Below are positions 1 through 13,164 of a stretch of DNA of 64,000 nt, one piece after another. The number at the start of each line of letters is the position of its first letter. Within the stretch, counting starts at the first letter, position 1. Where the stretch lies: assembly GCA_963971225.1 (NCBI GenBank), contig OZ020267.1:66430577-66494576 (forward strand), given 5' to 3'. Source of the stretch: Melieria omissa (Eukaryota; Arthropoda; Insecta; Diptera; Ulidiidae). Position numbers and translations under genes: made by a program. Under the pieces are notes generated by a model, which was given only the letters and a program-made list of their open reading frames with translations, searched no databases and was not told the origin of the DNA.

Positions 1-20
1 ACTTTCCAGTTTACAAGAAG

Positions 21-1274
21 GATCTCTCAACTAATGCAATAAATCTTGTTTTCTTATCTCGCCCCCTCTCGTCCACTGTTTTTTTAATGAATCGTCGTTC
101 ATGCAAAAATCAATCAACTCACCAATAATAATAAATAACACCAACAAATAACTACAACAACCACCACCACCACCACCACCAACCAACAACAATCTAACAA
201 CTAACTACACTGCCATAACAACAACTGCAACAATAATAATAACAACAACAACAACTGCTTGTAAATATTCAACCACAATGCTGCAAAACATGAAATCTAC
301 TACAACTTTTCTATTGAAAAAATTTATAAATGCGTTCAATGCGTTCATTTCATCTCCATTCACCCTCACCATTCATACTTTGTTTGACATAATCATCATG
401 TTGTTTTAATATTTGTATTTTTTTATTGGAATAATTGTTTTATTGTTTGAATATTTCTCCAATATTCAATATTTTTCATTAATTTTTCTTAATTACTTTT
501 AACTTGGAAAATGTTTTCTCAATTACAATTAATTAAAAAACTAACTCAATTTTGTGTAATTTGTGGTCAAAATTGCGTCCCCCACTAAATGTTGTAACAA
601 ACGTAATCTTAACAATAAAAATAAACGAAATTTTACTTTTATCTTTATGCCTAATTTGCGCTTAAATGTTGTGCGTGTTTGTGTGCGTGTTTCTTCAACA
701 CATTTTCCTCTTTCAATGTAAATTTCGTGTTTGACTAACAACTAAATTTCTAATGAAATGCATAAATTCTCAAAATGACTTTTTTCATTGTCTCATGCAC
801 TTTTTCGTTAATATCTCATATTTTTACTATCTTTGAAAACATTACAACCCATGAAAACTGTGTTTATTACCTTTCATGCGACATTACTCAACCAACTTCT
901 ATATTGTTAACTGTAAATATGAACTGTAATTTTAATACCTTAACAACTACTTTCACTCCTGCAAATATTGTTTCTACCGTCTATTCTTACTATGACTACT
1001 ACTATCTTCTACTTATGACTACCTCTACCACTACTATTATAACTCTCTCTCATCGGCATTGGTAATATCGCCACCAACACCCCAACTTTTCTGTTGACTA
1101 ACATTATTATTTGCACTACTATTCATTGCTCATTTGGCTACCAACTATTATTTCAACCACTACTTATTACAATTACAACAATAACAAACCAAACAAATCA
1201 AAACGTTGTTATGGAACAAATAAATTCTTGTCAAACATTTTTTATCGCATGCAACAATATACGGATCGGGCCGC
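21..1274 (+). promoter_or_regulatory. AG-exclusion zone upstream of a GluClalpha exon
   Basis: Read base by base on the + strand, there is no AG dinucleotide between the AG at 19-20 and the acceptor AG at 1275-1276. GA, and the complementary CT, are frequent in the same stretch, so the depletion is order- and strand-specific. The exon acceptor is the first AG of the zone. Good insect branch-point-like motifs lie at 31-35 (CTAAT), 194-198 and 201-205 (CTAAC), 541-545, 735-739 and 1098-1102 (CTAAC); none lies in the last 170 bases. Such zones are known in other animals upstream of exons with distant branch points. The role here is inferred. Confidence 0.85.
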
Positions 1275-1276
1275 AG

Positions 1277-4200
1277 ACATGCATAAGGAGAATATGAAAA
1301 AGAAACGCCGAGATTTGGAGCAGGCTAGCTTAGATGCTGCTTCAGATCTGTTAGACACAGACAGTAATGCAACATTTGCAATGGTATTTGACAAATTTAT
1401 ATTGCTTAAACCTTATTGTTTTTTATTAGTTATGTCCATTTGTCTAATTATTTAAGTATTTGATTAGATAGCGTATGCGTTTAAGTTTCTGTTCGCTTCA
1501 AAGATAGCTGTAAGATTTTCATTTCATTTTATTACGAAACAAAAAAAATCATTAGGATGCAAGAAAACATTTAACTAATATAAAAAATCGTATCGAATTT
1601 GCTTACTGGAATAGTTTAATATATGTTTTTTTTATTTTTTGTTAGAAGTTTTCGAATACTCGATGTATTTTGATTCCACTTACACAGTATTTGTAGTTAA
1701 TTTTGACCGTTGTATGTGTATCCAGTGACATTAAGAAACATAGAATACACCAGCGTGATTTTTAACTGATTTCGCAGCGACTCTTTGCGAAACCACTTTA
1801 GTATTCATTGCAAAGTGACGCTTCGGTCAGGTGCTGAGCGTGGCTCTTTTGCTGTCCATGAAAACCGTAGCTGTATTATGCAGTTCAGAGTTCTTAGGAG
1901 AAATATGTTACCTATGATTTTGTTGTTGTTGATTTGGTACGTCACGTACAAAGAGTTACCAATGGCAAACTCTGCTTTAGTGTCCCAAAGATTGAATACA
2001 TTTAGTTGATAGATTAGTTCAACCACATATTTCGTAGAAGTTCCACAAGTAATGATCATAATTTTCAAAACGGTGATTTATAAATATAAAATACCACAAT
2101 TAATCGAATCGCTGGAACCCACTTGTACTTAGGATACATAATAGAACTTTGCCATTGCCAGTCAATGACTCCAGCATATCGGTCAATCAGTATTATAGTT
2201 CTCTACAGAATAGATTTAGCTAACTTTAGCTTGCAGACACGGTTGCCATTTTAAGTCTATTTGGACCATAGTCCATTTGCTTCACTTGGGCCGCTTTTGT
2301 CTTGTTGGGACTTTTCGTGAATGTTTGAAAATTGCAAATAGTTTCGATATCAAAAATAATGTTCGATTTCTATGTTTGTATTATAATTTGTTCAGAACCG
2401 AAAAAATTGCCCTTTCTCTCTCATCTTGGGCCTTGTTTAGCAACATTTTAGAACATAAAAATTTAGGTGATTGGCAACCGTGCTTGCAGACACATTTTTC
2501 TGAGCATTTACTTATCGTATATCTTCTACTAGTTTGAGTTCATTTTAATTAGATCAGCCACACTTGGCCACTTTTAGACTATAGTAAACTATATAAACTA
2601 TTGAACTTACTTCGCATTTTTCTTTAATGCTTTTATTTGTATAATGAACTAACATAACTTCAACAAGCCTCTTAGTTTATTTTTTAACATAAATATTTTT
2701 ATATAAAATCTTTGATTTCTTTTTATTGGCAATACAAAATTAAATTTTCTAATATTGCGTATATTATTCCCTATTGCATAATTTTCATTTCGTCATTTCA
2801 ATTGAACATCTTCTGAACTCAACCCCTCAAACTCACCAACAAACCACCAACCAATCAACCAACCAATCAACCGACTGATCAAACCAAAACAAACTATCAA
2901 CCAACCAATCAACCAACAAATCAATAAATCAATCAATCAATCAAACAAACAAAAACCTTCCTCTCTGTTCATCGCCTATGCGCATTAATGCTTGAACTGT
3001 GCTAATGCCAAACCCACAAACACGCTAAATATAGAAGCCGCTGGTGCGGCACCCGGGCGATCCGCTGGCATTGGAGAAGCTGCGGCAGTGCGAGGTGCAC
3101 ATGCAGGCGCCCAAACGTCCAAACTGCTGTAAGACATGGCTATCAAAGTTCCCCACAAGGTAACCGAGAACTTTTGTATTTGCAAAATTTTTCTCGTAGT
3201 TGGATTTACTTTTTGATGTTGTGATATTCTGTGCTTCATACACATTTGTTATGCGAGTACTCGTACTTTCTCAGTTTCGCTATGATTTTGCGCCATAACT
3301 TTTGAGTTCAAATTATGTAAGTTTGCGTTACTGATTTACTTTGCATTCTTGCAGCGATAATATTTAAGTTCGAAAGAACTTTACGCGCCGCTGAAATTTT
3401 GTTTTGAAGTATTTGCCTGATTTTTAAGAATTTTTCTCATGACAAAAAAAGCCGCACCAACAATCTCAATGTTTGTAAGATACGATTAATAATAATAAAT
3501 GAATACTCTTTTTGTAATATTTAATTACATATTTAAACATTAAAATAAAAAAATTTTAAATGTATTTGTAAAAATTGGAAGAGCTCAAAAGGCCCATAAA
3601 GTTGAATGTTGCCATATGGTAACAATCGGCAAAGGGTCTGCCTTCTCAGATAAAAAATTAACCCGTGTTTTTAACTCAGTGTTATTGATTGATTTTTTCA
3701 AAATTTTCAAATGTTTTCGTAGCTGCTGCCTGTACGAAATGTCATTCGTCGATAAGGCAGTGCAGCCGTGCTAACTTACATATTTTGTTTAAAATTATAC
3801 CTTAATACCTCATTTGATCACTAATTCGTTTTTTAACTTTTCGTCTTGTTAACACGTTTGTCTTCATGCCAATTCAGCGATTAATTCGACACTAATGTTA
3901 TTTGCAATGCCAACATCTTTTTTATATAAATTTTCATTTTGACTTATGAAAATTTGCAAATGAATCGCTTAAGCATCCAGTTAAGCGGCAGACATTTTTA
4001 ATGATTTCACTTATATTTTTTGCAGTTTTTTACTTAAGACTTGTGAAAATTCGTTGGCGTTTTTCTTTGCAAGTTTGCTATTGAAACATGTTTTTTGTAT
4101 TGCTCACAAATCAAAAAGCTAATCTTTAGATCATGAAATTAATTAATCAATCCTAAATATTTATTCAAAGACAATGTTCTAGATCGAAGAGAATTGACGT

Positions 4201-4291
4201 TATATCGCGAATAACGTTCCCGCTGGTCTTTGCGTTGTTCAATCTCGTCTACTGGAGCACTTATCTCTTCAGGGAAGAGGAGGATGAGTAA
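1277..4291 (+). CDS. GluClalpha: Glutamate-gated chloride channel alpha subunit, last three coding exons (5' part lies left of the window)
   Basis: This is the C-terminal end of a Cys-loop ligand-gated chloride channel of neuronal and muscle plasma membrane, the target class of avermectins. Exons are 1277-1383, 3035-3159 and 4183-4289, with stop TAA at 4289-4291. The splice phases join without error (the AG of ACAAG joins A of ATCGAAG to give Arg). The first two exons encode the M3-M4 cytoplasmic loop ([19 protein letters not shown], then [20 protein letters not shown] and [15 protein letters not shown]). The third encodes the fourth membrane helix ([18 protein letters not shown]) and the acidic end REEEDE, matching insect GluClalpha residue for residue as far as I recognise it. 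About 113 residues are visible; the ligand-binding domain and M1-M3 are outside. The first acceptor (GGGCCGCAG) has almost no pyrimidine tract. The second is a tandem TAGAAG acceptor. Confidence 0.96.
2676..3032 (+). promoter_or_regulatory. Second AG-exclusion zone, upstream of the next GluClalpha exon
   Basis: No AG occurs on the + strand between the AG at 2674-2675 and the acceptor AG at 3033-3034, about 357 bases. It includes the repeat at 2826-2953. A CTAAT motif at 3002-3006 is at normal branch-point distance and another is at 2749-2753. The intron before the third exon shows no such zone: an AG at 4169-4170 lies only 12 bases before its acceptor. Confidence 0.75.
2826..2953 (+). repeat. 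Degenerate CAAC/CAAT tetranucleotide tract
   Basis: A run of short words such as AACCAACCAATCAACC and AATCAATCAATCAAAC, G-free apart from a few bases, lies in the intron before the exon at 3035. It is part of the AG-free zone described separately. Confidence 0.8.
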
Positions 4292-6300
4292 ATGCCACAA
4301 TTTCTAAATACTTAAACTGAATTATACACTACAACTGAGCCTAACAGAACTTGTGCTAATGTATTTTTCTTTCTTTCACCTTTTCATTTTGTATCCTTAT
4401 TGTTTGATTTCTCTATCTTGATTTCATTTTTGGTTTCGTGCAATTTTATGTTCATTTCGACTATTTGCTGCTTATGTTTGAAAACTCAAAGGACCTTCTA
4501 AAGGCGATCCGATTTTGACGTTGTTAACACAGTGAAGAAAACTAAACACGGCTATGTAGAATCCAAGCGAAGCGAAACACACGCGATAACGTTAAGCAAA
4601 CAATTCAATGAGAAACAAACCGAAACGAATCGAGAGACATCAAAAAAACGATCGAACGTTATAACAATAATAAGAAATAGTAAAGAAAAGAAAAAAGTGA
4701 AAAACCAAAAATATAGCTAATTAAATCGTACAGACAAGTTGAACAAGTGTGAATGCGTCTAAGAAATTAAATTAAATAAAACCAAGAAAATATTGAAACA
4801 AATAAATATAGGTAAAGAAAATTGTGAGTCAAGAATGTTGAACATGAACAAAAAAGTAAATAAACAAAGGAAAAAAGAGAAGAAGAAGAAATCCAAAACT
4901 CGGAAAAAGAAGAACAAAATTAACGCTTACGCTAAGTTTTTAATGTAGACTATAGTTGTAATTGTACGGACTAAGGCATGTTAAGTTAACCGTAACTGAG
5001 ATATGTATGAAATATTCGTTTTAGCATACATAGGTCGCATACAAGTTTTAACTAAATTTTAACAAAGTTTGTAAGCATTTCATACGCACTGTACGCAGCT
5101 GCAGGTTTTCGTTTGTTCTCAGTTTCGCATTGCCTGTTTTGGACGATGCCAGAGAGAAGCATTCGACAAGTATTTGTTGTTGTATGCAAGTGCGCATTGC
5201 TGACACAGTCGCTTGAGCTCATTTAAGCTGAACTTACTTCAGCCAAGTTAGCGCAACCGACCGCCAAGCAATACGCACTGACATACTTTTACCAAAACTT
5301 GAACGATGTGAAGAGCTTCGATTTTTCATTTGACACATTTAGCCGCTAATAACACTGCATAAAACAATACGAGTGCAGAGAGTAAGTTAAACAAAACAAA
5401 AATAACTGTACTTAACGAGTGATAAAGTTTTGTTGTTATGATTAATGGGCGCGCGTACCGCCCCGCCCCGACCCGCACCGCCCGCCAGGCCGCGTACGTT
5501 CGTTGACTAACGAGAAATCGTCTAAATTTCATTATGTCCTATTGCATAACTGTTGATTGTTACCCGAGCGAAACGTCACCCAGTCACCCACTCTATTTGT
5601 AAATATTTCCAATGTTGCGTTGATTTTTGAAGCCTTTTTGTTGAAAGTGAAGTCGTCTGTAGCGTATATTGTTGTATAGTTGTAAAATTAAGCGTAAGTT
5701 AAGTATAATAGTGACACGTAACATTTAAGCCAGAATGCGATTATGTTCGACTCATTGTAATATTCAAAATAAATTCGAATTGTTTTTGTACAGAAATGAA
5801 CAAAATAATAATAGCTGCTTTCAAATGATTTTCCGTAATGCTTTTGATTTGGTCGCAAGCCAACCATTCATTGAGCGATTCAATTCAATTCCAATTGACT
5901 ACGGTGGGTACCTTTTTTGCTTTTTGAATTATTATCAAAATATCAACATTACTACTTTGCTTTTCATTCTTTCCTAACGTTTTTCCATCATAACTTTACT
6001 TACATCAAATACAACTTAGTTATCCTAATTGAAGTTTTTATACAAATTCCAAGCAAATTTTTTATCGAAATTTTCGAATTTAAACTGTTTTTGACTATTT
6101 TCTTACAAACTAACATAGATTTTGTAATGAGTTATTTGCTGCATTATTTGTATAGCGTTGTATTTAGACTCATATTGTATGTATGTACGTATGTATGTAA
6201 TGTATATTATCTGTATGAGCTATTTCAATTACAGTTTAAAAAGGTTGTTTGTCTGATGCGTAGCCTATGTAGTTAAGTTAAGCTTAGTTATACTATTTGA
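4292..6300 (+). other. GluClalpha 3' UTR and downstream flank
   Basis: AT-rich sequence after the stop codon. AATAAA polyadenylation hexamers occur at 4775-4780 and 4801-4806, with another near 5768, so the 3' UTR may be about 0.5 kb or much longer. A GC-rich pocket (GCGCGCGTACCGCCCCGCC region, about 5447-5490) interrupts the AT-rich background. No protein-coding signal is recognised. Confidence 0.5.
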
Positions 6301-9300
6301 ATGTTTAGCTAAATTTTATCAATATTATTATTATTGTACATGTAAACTAACACCTGCAACGTCATGCCTACGACATATACTATACTATCTACACACACAC
6401 ACACACAGATACACTTTTGTAGATTATCATTTCGTGTTCTATAGGACGGAAAGAGAGCTATTGTCAAAAATATAGTTACATTTTTATACACAATATTTCG
6501 TGGATCTACTCACAGGGAATGTCCCAATGAAAGAACAGATAGGTTTGAGATGCATAAAAAGCTGAAATAGAGACCCGAGAGCATCTTCTAAGATTCAATA
6601 TTCCGTACAGGAAGTCCGTTCGAGCTTGTCAGAATTCAGCTCTCAAGAGTGAATGGAATTCTATAGCTGGGCGAACATGGGTGGTGTAGAAGCGAGGCGA
6701 GGATCAATTGAAGTAAAGTACTTCTTGCAACGCACTGGGCTGCGTCTTTTGACATACAAAACGGTTGGTATTTCATCATCAGATCATCAAGAGTATAGTA
6801 CCTGATTTCACCACCTATAGTTATTCGAAATGGTCTTTTAAACTGTGTTTGCCATCAACAAAGGAAAATATATTAAGCCAAAGCCACTGAAAGAGTATTT
6901 CATCGGCGCTTCAATACTTTTGATATTGAAAAGCTGGTATAGCTGATTTGAAAAAATGCTATCAAAATAGTTGTTTGACAAATTTTCGCCCTACAGAAAA
7001 ATGTTGAAGGAGTTTAAAAATTTTCCCATTTCAATCAGTAGGGTAATTATTTAAATATTAAGATTTTTTTAGAAATTGGCGCACGCATCAAGCGTTATCT
7101 AATTAGAATTTGTTCACAATGCATATTGTTTGAAAGTTTTTCTTACATCATCAGACACACACTTGAGGCTAACGAACGCTATAAAATAGCTCTGCAACTG
7201 ATTTACAGATTTCAGTTTAAGACGTGACAGATTTACAAAGCAACTTGCTGCATTGATACGAACACAAACGTTAGGTAGTCAATTTTTACTGCTGATATCA
7301 TTATCACATCTTTGAATCGACTCGACAATGCTCTCTTTCCTTTCTTCTGTTCCAAATTCTTAACAATAGTTCTCGTTCATGGCTTTTCTTCGGAAGCATT
7401 GTCTCGGCGACCCATAAGCTAGCGTTGTAGAATTTAGTGTACATTTTAACGGGTCGGTAAGGCAGTGCTCCCGCAACTGGCCACGATTCTTGTAGTTGCA
7501 TAGTTTTACTTAGTTAATGCATTATTGATTATTAACCGTTAGCCGAATGGTAACGGACATCATTTATGCATATGGATTGTTTTTTACGTTTTATAACACA
7601 TGTTTCTATACACATATATGTATGTATGTATGTACGATATATTTACAAACTCGTACTCATTCACAAACTGCAAATTTAACTGGTGTTTGTAAAGAAAACT
7701 CAAAGTACACAAAACTAAACTAAACTAAACTAATCTAAACTGAACTAAACGAAAGCATACTATAAATTATCCACTCAATCAATGGCATAAATAATGGTCA
7801 CATTCTGCACTTACACCATCACACATGAGAGAAAATTGAATTTAGTAAATTTAATGATATATAAGTAGAACAAGTATCACGTCGCAGACGTTCCGAAACA
7901 CGGAAACACGCGCATCCTTGAAATGACCGCCAAATGACATTACATTACTAGAAGAGTTAACCTTAAACAAATTATTGGTTTCATGCACACTTTAACAACA
8001 AAAACAACAACTACAACAACAACTGAGAATCCTTCAAAAAAAAACTTCCCCTCTCCAGAAATTTAGTACAGTACAGCAAATAGAAGAAATGCCCAAAACC
8101 AATACAAGTAAATGTACCAACAACAAAAACAACAACTATAAAAAGCCTAAATAAAACCTGTACACGCTCCAATGAATTCTACATAGCAAATTCTGCCTTC
8201 ACTTTAGTATCACACAGTACCTTTTCGTTTCATATTTATTCTTAATTTTGCTTTGCTTTTGCCTCTTTTTCGATTACGATTTGTAAAATGAATTGTAAAT
8301 ATATATATTTAAAAAACAACAACCACAACAACAAAACAAGAAAAAGTAATATTCGTAATTTGGGTTGAAACAAAAGTGTAATAAAATTATTTACAACAAT
8401 AAAGCAGTCAGTCGGCGGGCGCAATGAAAGTACTTAGGCTAAATAAATGCTAACGATATGAAGATTTGTTGTAATTATGAATAGTGATATTTGAGAATAT
8501 GTATTGCAAACACGCAAAACAAAACAAAACAAAAGTGAACAAAAGAAACACACAAAAATTAAAACAAATGCAAATGTTGAATGGAAAACGTTGATGATAT
8601 TTAGATAATAGCGGCCACAGCAGCTGCACCCCAAGTCAGAGCCGAAGTCAAAGTTGACCTCGAAGTCGAAGTCGAAGCAAACAGTAATTAATTGTGCATA
8701 CAGGGTTTTTTTTAGAGAAAAAGAAATTATGAAATTGGAGATAAATATAAATAAATGCGTAAAATAGACGTAAGACGACAGAGCGGCAGAGAAAATAATA
8801 TTTATAAGAGATATTGAATTAAGGAAAGTTAGGAGATGACAAGCGAAATATACATAAAGATCTTAAGGCATGTGAAAAATTAACCCCAGTTTTCGATTGT
8901 TTTTGTATTAATTTGTTGTTGTGTTTGTTTTGTGATTTAATTAAATTGAACATGCAGAACTGGTATCAAGTTGTTAAAGATATAAATTGCTAGCGAACAA
9001 TTCATGAGTATCGTCTTATAGTTTCAGTTTTAGCTTATTTGTATACATTTAACTTTGAAACTGAGTGCAACTAGGGAAAAATAATTATTTTTTTATCAAG
9101 AGGTGGTAATCTTTATATATTTCCAATTTGTATTTTGTATATTTGTCATGGGAGTGAATTGGATGATTGAATTCTGAACGGCAAAAACCACCTAATGTTA
9201 TCTTGTTTGGGTCTCGGACGGTCATAATTACCGACCTTCATCCTCTTATCTATTGCAGTCTTTTGAAAATGTTATATTTTAAAAGCTACTTCTTCAATGT

Positions 9301-12300
9301 CCTCCGGTGACTCTTCTACTTGCCAATACGGGACACTGACACGCTGACAGTGTGTAACTATCTCGTCTGTTCGAGCTTACAGGTAACTTCCCTTGCCAAC
9401 CATCTCACATTTCTTCAATTCAGACTAAGAACCTTGTTGGATGCAGTGCTGAATGGCTCTTTGAAACCAATTGAGATTCTTTACAGTCCAACTTTCAATC
9501 ATCGAATTGGTTCATTTAATTTTATGCGTGGAAACACCATATGAATCCATTTTGGCCCGACCCCCTATTACATCCGATAGCTCAGTTTGCTCTGACACGA
9601 CAAGTCCTCTAACTCACATCGCAGTGACCCTGTTTTCAGAGCTGTTGAGCTCATGGATGCAGGTCGCCTTTCAAATAAGGTTATCTTGCATTCTTGCCTG
9701 ATACACCGTAACTTTTAGTTTCTAAGCCCTTTGTAGCATTAATAAGTAATTAAAAAAAGCTGCATTATTTTTATAAGTTCAAATATTTCATTTGTTATAA
9801 TTTAGAGTTTATTGCAATTATTGGTTAAAAAAAGTTCGTTCGAACCAGTGTGTTCAATTTAATGAAACCGCAAATTGGTCAGTGAGTGCTGCAGTGTGCA
9901 GCCACAGTTTTCCCAGCATTAATATGGGTTGTGCTCATTTTTCGTTCAAATCGACTAATTAATGGCAACATTCCCTTCGACTCGTTTTTCCCCAATCAGT
10001 TTAACGTTGCGCGCTTCAGTTTTGTCAGTTGTCAGTCGGTCAATTAGGCAATGACTCAAACATGAATTGTTTGTTCGGAGCATAAACAAACGTTGTAAAT
10101 ATACTTTGAAACTATTTTGCAATTAGACAAGAATTTAGTAAAAGGTATTTAAATGTAAATTGAACACAGAATAAGAACAATTAACAAGATGAATTGGCAC
10201 AATTGCTAGAATTGTTGCAAACAAAAGCAAAACAATGAAATAAAACACAAGCAAAACAAAGACTTTAAAGGGTTTGTATTAATTTTACGAGCAACGCCGG
10301 TGTCGACAGGCACCAGTGGACAGACGGCACCATGACATTTGATTCTCAATGTGCAGTAAGAAATTTTCGTTTCGTTTTTGTTATTTAAAAGAGACACACG
10401 TACACCTATGACAGCACACAACTACAGAGAAAATAAAAACAAAAATAATGTGCCGCACGTACGAATAAGCAAAAATTAACACACGCAGAAGGAGAACATA
10501 TCCGTTAACAGCAAAATTGAGGTTAGTTTTGTTGTTTAGGGTCTTTTGTGATTTTGGGATCTTTAGCATTTTTTGGGTTAACCAATTAACGTTTTTTATA
10601 CTTTGTAAAACAGAAAAAAAGGAAAACCAACAACCGTAAATGTAAATGTAAATAGTTAAATATTTATATGTGAAATGAAAACAAACAAGACAACTAAATG
10701 CAACAAACGCATTAGAGCTAAATAAAGCAAAACAAGCATACACATGGAGTAGAAGAAGAAGAAGAAATATAACACTTGCTGTTGGTGCGCCCCCACAGGA
10801 AGACGTACTTTATTAATAAATTAAGATCACCGTCACAGTTGCAATCACATTCACAGTCACAGCCACATTCACGATCACAATCACAGTCAGAATTTAAAAT
10901 CAAGTGACGACTTGCTCACATTCAGCGGCCACGTGCAATTTCAAGCTCGTCCTCACCGGCTTCTTTCACGCACACAAAATTACACCCACAGCCACAGCCA
11001 CACCCTCAAATGCACATTCACGCCACCCACAGCCCCACACCCCGGCCTCACTTGTTGGAAAACAAATCAAAGAGCTGCAAATATGCCCACACACAACAAT
11101 GTCTAACGGAAGCAAAAAGTTAATAACAAAAACTAAAATTTAATAAAAACCAAACACGGAAAACAAACCAACAAACTGAACGTTTTGCACTGTTATACAA
11201 AATTAAGGAGAACCATTAAGAAAACACACACAAAACGAAAGCGTTACGAAATTGAAAGCACTCGAGTAGCGTCAGGGCCCCAATAGCGAAGCGTAAAGCC
11301 GCAAAATTGCCAACAAAGCACAGAGAAAGAAAGCGGAAGCAGTAAACTTGCCTCTGAATTCCAAAGGTTGCCAACTGCAGGCAGAGTAGTTGTTTGAATG
11401 AGAGCGATACACAAACACACACACACACCCACACACATTCGCAGAAACGCAAAATGCATAGTGCACAGAATCAGCGTGAAGTGCGGTCAGTACTAGAAAT
11501 CAGATGGGGAGGAAGGCAAATAAAAAAGTAGTAAGAGGGAGCGACAAACACTTAAAACTCGCGTTAAGTAACAAACGATAGCAAAAGTAAGGCAAATCAA
11601 TGACAGAAACAAATACAAATGCATAAACAAATTCAAATAAGCATACAAAAATAAAAGCAAAAGCAAATCATTGTAGGTGAGCTGCAAGATAATTCACTGC
11701 AACAACAAAGCAACATTTGAAGCAGCACGCTCGGGCAGTTAGTAGAAAATAGTGAATTCACTGTTGTTTTGTCACACTCATACAAACACCCACACATATT
11801 AACAAAAACACAGACACACACACACAAACACATACCAACCAGCATTATGTAAATGAAGCAGAAACAGAAGCAACATAAGCAGAAACGGCATAAATTAACT
11901 ATAACTGATGTTTATAATAAATGAATTGATGAGTGAATGAAAAAAATGTGTCATAAAATCAGAAAACAAACTGAAAAACAATAACTAAAAGTAAATGAAA
12001 TAAATAAAGAAGTAAATGCAATGTGAAAAGTTCAATGAAAATTTAATGCACATCGAAATATATTTTTGAGGAAAATGCGAACGTCGATTCAAGTTCCTGG
12101 TAAGTATTTGTGGATGCTGTGGCCAAAGCGTTTGGACTTAAATAAAGCTTTGCACTTAACCTCACTTCCAACGAATACGGATTGCCATAGTTGAGCTGAT
12201 TGGTAGGCGAATAGCAATAAAAACGTTCAACACCTTTCATTTAGGATTCTACACTGTTCTAGCGAGCCGACGACTGCATCTTGTAAAGGAGGATGTGAGT

Positions 12301-12424
12301 TGACTTCATTTGTCAGTCGCAGCAGGATGGCTCATTAGAGAATTTAAATTGTTTTCTCTGGAAGGTTTTATAGGTAGTTCACCTAAATCAAAAACTCAAA
12401 CCTGGTGAAATTTATTTGTTTTAA
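6301..12424. other. Intergenic DNA, no gene recognised
   Basis: AT-rich sequence with only short chance reading frames. It contains simple-sequence tracts: CA repeats near 6392-6408, AAACT repeats at 7712-7755, AAAACAACAAC-type tracts around 8000-8340, a degenerate hexamer tract (TCACAG-like) at about 10829-10888, and CA-rich tracts at 11408-11440 and 11780-11830. I see nothing with a recognisable domain. Confidence 0.5.
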
Positions 12425-12812
12425 CCCATTGCTGCCGGGTACCAGTTCCGCCCATACGATTTTGATAAAATTTCATACACGACCTGGAACCCAAAATGAT
12501 CAGAAACAATTTCAGCTTTGATCAGCTAAACACGTGAACAAAAGAAGTATTGTTTACAGAAGGAGGATTTTTGTGAGGTTCTAGGGCCACTACGTTTCAC
12601 CACATTTTCCACTTCCGGAAAATTCACAATTTTTGGAGTCTCTAGCTAGATGGCGGAATTTCAGGGTGACCTCCACTAGACTAAGGTAGTTCCATCTTTA
12701 CCCCAAGCATCCCTATCAATGATTTTGAGATATCTCTACCACGAACTTTTCTGTGATTTTTTTAAAAAGTCAGTTTTCATGGGTAAAATTTTATCCATTA
12801 GGCAGCAATGGA
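12425..12812. mobile_element. piggyBac-like MITE with TTAA duplication
   Basis: A 388-bp element is flanked by TTAA at 12421-12424 and 12813-12816. The terminal inverted repeats are CCCATTGCTGCC at the left and GGCAGCAATGGA at the right, with one mismatch at the terminal base. The TTAA target site and C-rich first bases are typical of piggyBac-type elements. There is no transposase frame, so it is non-autonomous. Confidence 0.8.
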
Positions 12813-12828
12813 TTAAGTGCGGCTATTA

Positions 12829-12958
12829 CAGTACTTTTCGCTTAAAGCGATCTTCGAGGGACTGGCAAAATGGTTCGTTTTAACCGAAAGTTTGCTTTAA
12901 ACGGTTTCGTTTTAAACGGTTTCGTTTTAAACGGGTTCGTTATAAACAAAAAATACTG
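12829..12958. mobile_element. Pogo/Tigger-like MITE
   Basis: A 130-bp element starts CAGTACTTTTCGCTTAAAG and ends AAAAAATACTG. TA flanks it on both sides (12827-12828 and 12959-12960). Its interior carries short repeats of CGTTTTAAACGGTT. The CAGTA terminus, TA duplication and TTCGnnTAAnG-style start resemble Tigger MITEs. The family call is inferred. Confidence 0.6.
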
Positions 12959-13164
12959 TATAATATACATATCTATATTATAGATGTTGAAATATGTTTA
13001 TGCATTACATTAAATGTTGAGCAACATTAAATGAAATGAAAAAAATTAATGAAAATGAAGAACGGGTCACTCTGTGTTGCTAAAAAGTCTCATTGATAAA
13101 ATAACCCTCTGTTGTTAAAAGTGTCATGGATAGCATTACCCAGTGTTGCTACAAAGTGTCACGG

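Noticed and set aside
1251..1260. An AC acceptor (U12 AT-AC intron) just upstream of the GluClalpha exon
   Set aside because: No TCCTTAAC-type branch element lies close to it, and the AG at 1275-1276 gives a correct frame.
1111..1455. A 114-codon frame covering the GluClalpha exon
   Set aside because: Only 1277-1383 is real exon. The upstream part has no AG to act as acceptor, and the downstream part follows a GT donor at 1384, so the single frame is a read-through into introns.
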